This document shows positions 34,880 to 43,400 of a stretch of 64,000 bases of DNA, piece after piece (position 1 is the stretch's first letter; every line of letters starts with the position of its first letter). The stretch lies in assembly GCF_900545795.1 (NCBI RefSeq), contig NZ_URAR01000005.1:67730-131729 (forward strand). The letters run 5' to 3'. This stretch comes from an uncultured Veillonella sp. (GTDB taxonomy: Bacteria; Bacillota; Negativicutes; Veillonellales; Veillonellaceae). The notes under the pieces were generated by a model. That model worked only from the letters and a program-made list of their open reading frames with translations. It was not told the DNA's origin and searched no databases. The translations under genes and the position numbers were made by a program.

Positions 34880-35739
34880 ACATACCACTCTCCACTTGCC
34901 ACTGTATGGCATTGTCCGCCTACTTTAATAGTCCAAGAACCATTTTCTAATAATGCATTTACATGAAGCACAGACTTACGCCCCATATCTTCGCCTTGAA
35001 TAACTGTATACGCTACCTGTGAACTACAGAAATAATTATGCTTAATAATATAAGCTGCTAAATCACCATTAGCACTTCCTGTAGCAGGATCCTCTACAAA
35101 ATCTTCCATTAAACAACGAGCTGCCAGCGTATTTTCATCTTCTTTTACAAAGAATAAATGATTACAATAACATGCTGGATGCTTTTTCACATAGGCATTA
35201 AATAATTCTTTCTCCATGTGTAATTTTGTTAAACTAGCACGCGACGCTAAGGGAATTAAAACAGCTTCTAAGCCTGTACTTGCCCACTGAATAGGAAATT
35301 CTGGATCTATGTCATCTTCAGTTAAGCCAAAAATGGGCGCTAATTCAGCTTTGTCAATGTATTCACCAAAGGTTGGTGGATTTTGACTCATAGTTAAAGT
35401 AGTGTCTTGAATAGATACGGGAATTTGACCAACCTTTAAATTTAACTTTACTTCCTTCGTATCCTTAGGTTCAAATTCAGTGCGTAAAATATGAGCTGTT
35501 CCCAAGGTAGGATGACCAGCAAAAGGAACTTCCCCTACATTCGGTGTCCAAATTCTTACATCATAGCCCCCATTAGCTTGCTTGTCAGATAGTATGAAGG
35601 TAGTCTCAGAGAAATTTATCTCTTTGGCAATAGCTTGTTGTTCTTCATCGGTGAGAATTCTATCTGTTTTTACAACTAATAATTGATTCCCCTCATACTT
35701 AGCATCAGCAAAACAATCTACAATATAAAATTTCATCAT
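34876..35739 (-). CDS. PhzF family isomerase/epimerase-like protein
   Basis: 287-residue protein of the PhzF superfamily (diaminopimelate-epimerase-like fold). KFYIVDCFADAKYEGNQLLV is the typical start; EINFSETTFIL carries the catalytic Glu; EVPFAGHPTLGTAHIL and EDPATGSANGDLAAY are the two glycine-rich substrate loops. Substrates of non-phenazine members are mostly unknown. Two ATGs are adjacent at the start; GGGGGG lies upstream. The downstream unknown gene is translationally coupled. Confidence 0.9.
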   Translation of the reverse strand: MMKFYIVDCFADAKYEGNQLLVVKTDRILTDEEQQAIAKEINFSETTFILSDKQANGGYDVRIWTPNVGEVPFAGHPTLGTAHILRTEFEPKDTKEVKLNLKVGQIPVSIQDTTLTMSQNPPTFGEYIDKAELAPIFGLTEDDIDPEFPIQWASTGLEAVLIPLASRASLTKLHMEKELFNAYVKKHPACYCNHLFFVKEDENTLAARCLMEDFVEDPATGSANGDLAAYIIKHNYFCSSQVAYTVIQGEDMGRKSVLHVNALLENGSWTIKVGGQCHTVASGEWYV

Positions 35740-35967
35740 ATCCCCCCTTTATATACCTGAAAATTTAAAACAAAAAATAAATTAAAAGACTAAAACTAAA
35801 AATGTAATCGCCACAGCTAAACTATACATTTATAACTTACTAGTTTTTATATGCTTCATATTTTTTAATTTACTATTTTTTATTTGCTTCATATATGTTA
35901 TATGTTTTATATGCTTTATATGCTTTCAGTATAAGAGAATAGCCCTTCTTTGTCTATTAGGTAAATC
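35740..35967. other. AT-rich spacer with short ATATGCTT repeats
   Basis: The gap between the PhzF gene and the terminator of the LLM pseudogene has no ORF I can support. From about 35850 to 35935 it carries several copies of ATATGCTT and TTTGCTTCATAT-like words. Any phzF promoter must lie here, but I see no convincing one. Confidence 0.5.
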
Positions 35968-35993
35968 AAAAAAGGGACCAATTGGTCCCTTTT
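35968..35993. terminator. Palindromic terminator after the LLM pseudogene
   Basis: GGGACCAATTGGTCCC is a perfect palindrome flanked by A6 and T4, so it can act in both directions; on the minus strand it is followed by six T. Confidence 0.85.
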
Positions 35994-36045
35994 CATATAT
36001 AGCAGCGATATATAATCGCTAGCGAAAACTTTAACTTCCTTATCC

Positions 36046-37089
36046 TTATTTAAAGTCCTTCATAACATCTGCTAATAGCTTATAGGAATAAGCCTGTGCA
36101 TCTTGATCGTAAATCAAACTTTGCGCCATTAACTCATCAAATGGTGCACGACTATGCAACTCAGCTAATTGTTGCTTCGCCGTCTCAGGGCTACCTACAA
36201 TAGTAACCGATGTCATTTGGTTAACCACTGCTTTTTCACGATATACAACATCTTCTGTTTTAAAGGCAATAGGTCCAAAATGAGGTGCAATTTTAGCTTC
36301 GACATAATGATCCCATACTTCGTCATCAGAATCTTTAGGTGGCAATAAGCCTTCTTGACTGCCTGTTACAATACCTAAGAAGCTCTGTGTCTGAGTCGTC
36401 GCCAATCGCTTTGCTTCCTCATCGGTATCCGCTAAAATAGCATTGGCACATAAAATAACATAAGGTTCAATTAGATAATTAGATGGTTCAAAATTATGGC
36501 GATAAATTTTAATCGCTGACTCCATCATAGCCGGTGCAAAATGAGCCGCAAATACATAAGGCAAGCCTAAGTGAGCCGCTAAGTAAGCACTATCAGTACT
36601 AGAGCCTAAAATATAAAACGGTATATCTAAGCCCGCTGCTGGATATGCATGTACACCATTAGTATCATCAAAATAACCGCGCAATTCTTTTAATTCACTA
36701 GCAAAATCAGAATATAAATTATCTGTACGACGAAGTGCTCGTGCTGTTTGTTGGTCTGTACCTGGTGCACGACCTAAGCCTAAGTCTACACGATTAGGAT
36801 ATAAGGCTTCCAAGGTCCCATACTGTTCTGCTACAAGGTAAGGACTATGATTAGGAAGCATTACGCCGCCAGAACCAACGCGAATCGTCTCCGTGTTAGC
36901 CAAGGTTCTCTGAATTAATAACTGAGTAGCACTACTAGCCAATCGTTTCATATTATGATGCTCAGCAATCCAGTAACGACTATATCCATAACGCTCCGTG
37001 CGCTATGCTAATGTTACCATATCATCTACAGCAGACTTAAACTCTTGTCCAGCTCGTAAAGGTACTAAATTTAATAAGGATACGTCCAT
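36046..37089 (-). pseudogene. LLM-class flavin-dependent oxidoreductase with in-frame stop
   Basis: The intact reading frame from 36951 encodes most of a bacterial-luciferase-like oxidoreductase (TIRVGSGGVMLPNHSPYLVA, PNRVDLGLGRAPGTDQQTAR, PFYILGSSTDSAYLAAHLGL). The true N-terminus continues upstream in the same frame: an ATG at 37089 with AAGAGGA before it gives MDVSLLNLVPLRAGQEFKSA, then VDDMVTLA, a TAG at 37003-37005, and RTERYGYSRYWIAEHHN. The stop is at codon 29, probably CAG to TAG. The rest has no further defects, so the loss is recent, or an internal start at 36951 yields a shortened protein lacking the first strand. Confidence 0.88.
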
Positions 37090-37197
37090 AAAATTTCCTC
37101 TTTTCTTCTCATCTACTATATAGCATTCAATTTATTTTTAAAGGAATACACCTAATCTAAGTTCACGTAAAATCTTGCTGAAGGTCACTGAATCTAG

Positions 37198-37212
37198 TTT
37201 AGTTGAACTAAA
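37198..37212. promoter_or_regulatory. Palindromic TTTAGTT-G-AACTAAA site
   Basis: A perfect 7-base inverted repeat around one base, 109 bases upstream of the LLM start codon. Possible operator; no protein assigned. The surrounding gap (37090-37515) is AT-rich, with no gene I can support. Confidence 0.35.
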
Positions 37213-37515
37213 TCTAACTTCTACGCCAAATAAATGAATGCACATTCATATATATTTATAAAATAAAAGAAAATAGCATGTACTCAAAATAAGTAATTTA
37301 CTTAGAAATACAACTTCACTATCTTCTTTTACAGTATAACATAAAAGATTGTAAATTCAAATATCTAAATATATAGATTTTTATTTCTACTTTTATTTTA
37401 ATATAGATTATATCTATTAAGCCTATCCCTTATTAAATTTATAAAATCTATTCAATATATTGAATAGATTAATGCTATTAAATCTGTTAAGACTATTAAA
37501 TTGCTGAGTCTATTA

Positions 37516-37635
37516 CTATGTATGAATTGCCATATAGTAGGTAGCTCGACCGGAACCTAAATGCTGTATAACCCCTTCCTCAGTAAGTGTTTTCATAGCT
37601 TGTAACACGGAGGCTCTAGATAGTCTAGGGCATAA
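37516..37635 (-). pseudogene. Remnant of a winged-helix domain protein
   Basis: A 39-codon stretch without its own start reads SRASVLQAMKTLTEEGVIQH followed by LGSGRATYYMA and ends at TAG. It matches the C-terminal winged-helix part found in Fic-family and AlbA-type ATP-binding transcriptional proteins, where a helix is followed by a G-x-G-R-x-T-Y-Y wing. Upstream in the same frame a TGA occurs 39 codons before the stop, and no related sequence continues. It is therefore a gene fragment left after deletion. Confidence 0.6.
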
Positions 37636-37680
37636 TCAGAATATATCTACTTAACTCTTATATTACTTAGCAAAAAAATA

Positions 37681-37755
37681 ATCGTCCAATACCTCTCACG
37701 TATCGTCCAATTTTTATGAGTTTCTGGACGATAACAAAAAGTGTTGGACGATTAT
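37681..37755. repeat. Four-copy ATCGTCCAAT array
   Basis: ATCGTCCAAT occurs at 37681-37690 and 37702-37711, then the inverse form at about 37725-37733 (TGGACGATA) and 37744-37754 (TTGGACGATTA). Two direct and two inverted copies within 75 bases look like a multi-site operator. It sits between the winged-helix remnant and the end of the RclA-like gene. Confidence 0.65.
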
Positions 37756-37789
37756 AATTCACATACTAAATATATGTACTAAAAATTAA

Positions 37790-39130
37790 TTACACAAATA
37801 AGTCATTCAAGCTTTCAGACATAGTCGGATGTGTAAAGATAAAGTCTCTAATAACCTGATAATCTAAGTTTTGATCTATGGCCAATTTAATAAAGTTGAC
37901 CATTTCATGTGATTCTGCACAGAATAATTGCGCACCTAAGATTTTGTTATTATTGTCGATTAGTGCTTTAAGCATGCCGTCTGTTTTACGAAGTACTTTT
38001 GCTTTTGGAATGGCATTAGCCGACAAGGTAACAACTCTATAATCTAAACCTGCTGCCTTTGCTTCCATTTCATTAAGGCCAACTCGAGAAAATGGCGGGT
38101 CAATAAATACAGAGTAAGAAAAGGCACCGCGATTATTAATTGTACGCTGTTGCTGGCCGTTCATATCATCTAAGATAATGCGATAATCATCAAGAGAAAT
38201 ATAAGTAAATTGTAACTTCCCACATACATCACCAGCAGCCCAAATGTTTGGCACATTTGTACGCAAGTGCTCATCAGTTTCTACGGCACCACGTTTAGTA
38301 AGTGTAATGCCTGCTTTTTCTGCCATAAGGCCGTCAGTATTCGGTCTACGGCCGGTAGCAACTAAAATCGCATCACCACTTACAGTATATGAACCATCCT
38401 GTTTTGTGTAATGTAATGTGCCCCCTTCAATATGTGTAATCTTAGCGCCCTTTACAATAGATACGTGCTTAGATTTCAATACAGTAGCGATTGATTCAGC
38501 TATATCACGATCTTCTCTAGGCAAAAATTCATCCCCATCCTGTACAATAGTTACCTTGCTGCCAAAGTTAGCATACATTGCAGCAAATTCTAAACCAATA
38601 TATCCTCCACCGATGATAATTAGTTCTTTAGGTAACATATCAAGGTCCATTAAAGTTTCAGACGTATATACCACGTCACTACTTGCAAGTCCTTCAATAG
38701 ACGGCATAATAGGTGTCGCGCCTGTATTAATCACAATTTGCTTGCCTTCTAAAGTAATATCACCTTGGTCTTTAGTCTGCACCATAATATGCGTAGCATC
38801 AACAAAGGAAGCCATACCATCTATAACATCTACACCAGCTTGTATTAATTTATCATAATTTGCTTTTCTAAGTGCTGTAGTTAGGGCTCGTTTTTCTTCA
38901 ATTGTCTTTTTATAATAAGCAGCCTGTGCAGTCATATCATCTTTTGGAGCTAATTCCGCATCAGTAATTAGCCGTTTCGATGGTATGCAGCCTACATTAA
39001 TACAAGTGCCACCATACATATGGGCATCCTTCTCAATTAATGCCACCGCTTTTCCCTGCTTAGCGAGTGTTCCTGCTAATGTTTTACCAGCTTTACCAAA
39101 GCCAATTACAATTATATCATATAGTTTCAT
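37790..39130 (-). CDS. FAD-dependent pyridine nucleotide-disulphide oxidoreductase, RclA-like
   Basis: 446-residue flavoprotein: FAD-binding IIVIGFGKAGKTLAGTLA, redox pair GGTCINVGCIPSK (CX4C), NAD(P)-binding IIGGGYIGLEFAAMYANFG, DLRPN-like ATGRRPNTDGL, second FAD site IWAAGDVCG, and a C-terminal dimer domain ending HPTMSESLND. It resembles RclA/YkgC, a copper- or hypochlorite-linked reductase, more than lipoamide or glutathione reductase. Start is the ATG at 39130 with AAGGAGG upstream; the extension to 39184 has no ribosome site. A possible leaderless small ORF precedes it. Confidence 0.9.
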   Translation of the reverse strand: MKLYDIIVIGFGKAGKTLAGTLAKQGKAVALIEKDAHMYGGTCINVGCIPSKRLITDAELAPKDDMTAQAAYYKKTIEEKRALTTALRKANYDKLIQAGVDVIDGMASFVDATHIMVQTKDQGDITLEGKQIVINTGATPIMPSIEGLASSDVVYTSETLMDLDMLPKELIIIGGGYIGLEFAAMYANFGSKVTIVQDGDEFLPREDRDIAESIATVLKSKHVSIVKGAKITHIEGGTLHYTKQDGSYTVSGDAILVATGRRPNTDGLMAEKAGITLTKRGAVETDEHLRTNVPNIWAAGDVCGKLQFTYISLDDYRIILDDMNGQQQRTINNRGAFSYSVFIDPPFSRVGLNEMEAKAAGLDYRVVTLSANAIPKAKVLRKTDGMLKALIDNNNKILGAQLFCAESHEMVNFIKLAIDQNLDYQVIRDFIFTHPTMSESLNDLFV

Positions 39131-39187
39131 ATAAACCTCCTTAAAATACACGCTTACTCTTTTTCTATCTATACCCAAATTCATGCT

Positions 39188-39304
39188 TTACATGTTCTTT
39201 AGGCACCAAGTAAAACCTTTCGCACAGCGTAAGTCAGAGTCTTGAAAATGATTGCCCTTATTCCACTCTAATGTGCAAGTAAATGATTCTCCAATTGATT
39301 CCAT
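39188..39304 (-). CDS. Possible leaderless Cys-containing small ORF upstream of RclA-like gene
   Basis: A 38-codon frame, MESIGESFTCTLEWNKGNHF then QDSDLRCAKGFTWCLKNM, with three Cys. Its ATG is only about two bases after the start expected from the extended -10 box at 39313-39321, so it would be on a leaderless message; there is no Shine-Dalgarno. It ends 57 bases before the RclA-like start. It may be a leader peptide, a gene remnant or chance. Confidence 0.3.
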   Translation of the reverse strand: MESIGESFTCTLEWNKGNHFQDSDLRCAKGFTWCLKNM

Positions 39305-39312
39305 ATAACTTT

Positions 39313-39321
39313 ATTATAGCA
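39313..39321 (-). promoter_or_regulatory. Extended -10 promoter of the RclA-like gene
   Basis: On the minus strand TGCTATAAT, a perfect extended -10 element, with only a weak -35 (AGTTTA) 17 bases upstream. It would give a leader of about 175 bases before the reductase start codon. Confidence 0.55.
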
Positions 39322-39573
39322 AACTAAGCAAGTCCTAAACTAAGAGTGCCAAAACAAGTAATACCAAAAGATATCCTAAACAAGAATTATTTAGCAAAAT
39401 ATATCATTAATTTTCATTTAATACAATAAAACAGTACTAGTACAACTAGTATTACTATAAACTAATAATATCATTATTTTACTAAACTTTTTCATAGGCT
39501 TTACATTAAAACGTTACTCATACTGTATAATATTATTAATTATATATTGATGTTGGAAACAAGGAGATTGCTT

Positions 39574-40230
39574 ATGAATAAAAATAAATCAGGACAACCT
39601 CATTTACTCAAATATCTACTTCTTTTATCACCTATTATATTCATAGGCCTATTGTTTTTAACTGGTGAAATACGATTTATCCCAACGCTACAAATGGGAT
39701 ATGAAGTACAAGGTTATTTTGGCCGTCCTGGTACAGTTTTTAAAAGTGCCGAAAATCTTGATCGAATTATTAATGAGCTCACACAAGAAAAAAAATTTAA
39801 AGGCCACTCCTTAAATATTCTTGATGTATTTGCTACAGAAGATCGTATGGTAGTCACAGTTCAAGACCCAACAACTCCAACTCATTTTGATAAATATGTA
39901 TATAATACAACTAATCTTTTATTTTCTGAATGGGAATACGATAGACCTTATAAACTCCCCCTTAAAGAAGATGTAGCTGATGCATTCCCTTATGAAAAAA
40001 TAAATGGAGTAAAATTCTATCAATTTTATAAACTAGTACAAAATCATATAGAAAAAGAAAATATTGAACTTGATTCAGATTTAAGTACAACCTATCATAT
40101 ACGAATAGATTATACCAATAGAGACAGCACCAAGAAAATAAACTACATTGCCTATGTCCATGGTGTACGAGAAGATGTTTCTTTTGAAGCTGACGAAGAA
40201 CTAACTAATGTTATTATTAATACAAATTAA
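39574..40230 (+). CDS. Hypothetical membrane-anchored protein
   Basis: 218-residue protein that I do not recognise. A basic N-terminus (MNKNKSGQPH) precedes one hydrophobic helix (LLKYLLLLSPIIFIGLLFLT) and an exported domain with mixed strands and acidic residues. There is no lipobox Cys after the helix, so it is anchored by the helix itself. Start is the ATG at 39574 with AAGGAG seven bases upstream, not the ATG at 39547. A weak promoter (TTTACA, TATAAT, spacing 20) lies near 39500-39531. One of the few plus-strand genes here; stands alone. Confidence 0.8.
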   Translation: MNKNKSGQPHLLKYLLLLSPIIFIGLLFLTGEIRFIPTLQMGYEVQGYFGRPGTVFKSAENLDRIINELTQEKKFKGHSLNILDVFATEDRMVVTVQDPTTPTHFDKYVYNTTNLLFSEWEYDRPYKLPLKEDVADAFPYEKINGVKFYQFYKLVQNHIEKENIELDSDLSTTYHIRIDYTNRDSTKKINYIAYVHGVREDVSFEADEELTNVIINTN

Positions 40231-40244
40231 GTTCATAGATTATA

Positions 40245-40314
40245 AAAAAGCACTCTCTTTACTGGTTTTGACGGATTCTTTCCATCACAGCCAACTACGA
40301 CGAGAGTGCTTTTT
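40245..40314. terminator. Long-stem bidirectional hairpin
   Basis: A perfect 13-base stem AAAAAGCACTCTC / GAGAGTGCTTTTT encloses 44 bases, flanked by A and T runs. It can end the plus-strand unknown gene and the adhesin transcript coming from the right. The loop is large and not obviously structured. Confidence 0.7.
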
Positions 40315-40361
40315 ATTATGTTCTTATTATGTCACGAAAGGTTAAAACTTATTTATATTAA

Positions 40362-40456
40362 GCCTACTTAATGTTTGATGCACTTAATATACTTAATGCA
40401 GTAAATGCATTTAATATACTTAACTTAAATACTCAAGCATACTTAATATACAATAT
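40362..40456. repeat. Short degenerate repeats TACTTAAT/ATTTAATATACTTAA
   Basis: The gap after the adhesin stop carries about eight copies of CTTAAT-like words in the plus orientation, for example GCACTTAATATACTTAATGC and GCATTTAATATACTTAACTT. No protein reading frame is apparent. Confidence 0.6.
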
Positions 40457-40467
40457 GCATGTAAGCC

Positions 40468-43400
40468 TTACTTCTGGCGAGCTACGCGTACACGTTCTAC
40501 TGTTGGATTGCCATCTTTATCAGTATGTACTGTGTCAACTGTAAATCGTTCTAACTCAGGAGCAAATTCAGTAAGAATCTTATCCGATAAAGTAGCACCA
40601 TTTAACATCGCACGATATAGCATAGCAGCAAATTCATAACGCGTCATAGGACGGTTGCCATCATAAGTACCATCTGGATACCCTTGAATCATACCATTTC
40701 CAGCAAGAGTAGCTACATATTCATAAGCCCAATGATTTTGAGGAACATCTGGGAAGAGCTGTAATTTAGATGTGTCAATTTTGCGTCCTGCATGTGAATC
40801 AAGCATGGCCGACTTCATGGCTTCCATTTCACGGCACATATCTTTAATTTCTTTAGCCATGGCGACACGTGTTGTAGATATATTATTGCCTTGACCAAAT
40901 TTGAGCGATATACCAGCATTAAACATATTATCGCCATTGCCTAGCGTGCCACCTACACTAAACATAGTATCTTCGTTCGTACGGTAGAACGCACCTAAGG
41001 CCATTGCATTTTCTCCACGATAATTACCATAACCAGCTACAAAATCCCATTTATCATCAGGATCAAAATCAAGTGGATGAAGAGCCGCTAAAGCTGCAGC
41101 GCCTGCACCAGCTTTATCAATGCGATTGCTCAATTGATTTACGCGACCACCTAAATGATTAATCGCTGCACTATTATTAGTTACTTGTTGGTTAACACCC
41201 TTAAGTTGTTCTTCTGTAGCTGCACGACCTACCGTGGCAAAATCTTCAGAATCTAAAGTTGTATTTGTTAAACCAGTAATTTCACCTGAATCCCCATTCA
41301 CAATGATATTACCTACTTGACCAATACCAGTAGTACCGTTAAAGTCGATTTTCTTACCTGCTTCACTGCCTATATTTACTGAGCCTTCTTTACCATTCAC
41401 TACAACTTGTGTATTACCCGTACCAAGAGTAATTTTATCATTAAGACCAAAGGATAATTTATTTTCCTCTTTACTTATAATGATATTTTGATTGCCGTCT
41501 CCATCTTTAGTTCCAGAGAAGTCGACTGTACTATCACTACCTACAGCGGTTTTATCTGCATCATTGACCGTTATATTCCAGCCCTGATACGAACTGCCTT
41601 TAATATCTGTTATATCCGACATAACTAATTTCAATTGCTCTTCAGTAGCAGCTCGACCAACAGTGGCAAAATCGTCAGAATCTAAAGTTTTATTAGTTAG
41701 TCCAGTAATATCTCCTACGGTACCATCAATTTTAATTGGATTATTTCCTTCTGTTACGCCACCAATAGTTACAATATCTTTCAATTTAATATTATAATCG
41801 GTAATGTTCGTTGTTGTATTTTCCTTAGTTGTTAAAGTAAAATTATCGCCCACACTGACACTGGCATTCTTGGCATTTACAGTGTATACCTTCTTACCAT
41901 CTACCTCGCCTGTCGCAACTGATGCAACATTCGTACCAGCAGCTACACTACCACCTGCAGCTGCTATTTGGGCATTTAAAGCATTAGTTAAATGATAGAT
42001 CTGACTACCATTAATGGCATCATAGGAATCAGCTGAAATGCGGCCTTTAGACACATTAATTATACGGCGCTTTCCACTACTATCACCTACAGAAAGAACA
42101 CCATAACTACCATCAGCACTTGAAATATTCCAATTTTTATCATAATAAGAGCCTAAGTCTGCTTTAAATTCAGTAAGCTTAGTAGTAGTAAAGATATTAT
42201 CAGCTTTTACCTTACTACTGCGACCTAAAGCTACACTGTAATTAGTATCTGCATCAACAGCAGTGGCAAAACCAATGGCAGTCCCACCTATGCTATTTAC
42301 GCTAGCCGATGAACCGATAAGAGTTGCTCTATCTACATTATCTCCAATACTTGATTTGTAGCCACCAATAAATGAATAATCTGAGTTTGAACCAATTTTA
42401 GATGATGCCCCTAAAATCGAACTATATTTACTCTTGGTAGCTACACCATAGCCAACTACAGACGAACGCTCTGCAACTTCACTAATAGCTGCACTACTCC
42501 CCAAGCCTATACTATAACCAACTTCAACTTTAGCGCTATTCCCAAGTGCTACAGAACTACTAACGTTTCCTGGCTTAGTCGTTGTTTTAGCACCACTACC
42601 AATAGCTATATTATTAGTTCCTTTAACATTAGAATTAGATCCTATAGCTACAGAGCCAAATGAGCCTTTTTCTATAGTAGATTTTATACCTACTGCCACA
42701 CTACCTTTGGCACCACTTTTAATATTAGATTCTGGCCCCACTGCCGTAGCATTCTCAACTCCACTTTCAAGTTTTGCCTTATAGCCAATAGCGAGTGAAT
42801 ATCTACTTTCAGGTTCACCAGCTACACCAATATGAGCATCATGACCAATAGCCAAGCTTGATCGACCGGTTACTTCTGCACTATATCCTAGAGCTGTACC
42901 AAACCAGGTGTCATCAGAAATAGTAGAGAATGAGCCTAGTACAGTGCCATGAGCCGCATTATTACCAATTCTTGCTGACGTACCACCAATAACTACGGAC
43001 TGATCAGATGTATCCCCTATTTCAACCTGATGACCCATAGCAATCGCCCAGTCTACATTGGTACCAATTTTAGAATATGTATACTTCGAATTACTAGAAC
43101 CAATCAGTATATTATCTGCCGAATCATCCGCAATCGTAGCATTAGCCCCAATAACTACGCTGACACCAGCTGAACTCCATTTATCCCCCATCTTAGCATT
43201 TGCACCAATAACTACGCTATATGGCGACTGATTACTTGCCGAATCACCAATTACAACGGAACCATTACTACCTACCAAATTTGACTTACTTGATGCAAGT
43301 TCTGGGAATACCCCATTTTTTGCGTTATTGCCAATTACAACAGAATTATCCGATCGTTTACCAAACTCCATGCCACTACCAATAGCAACAGAGTCCTTAA

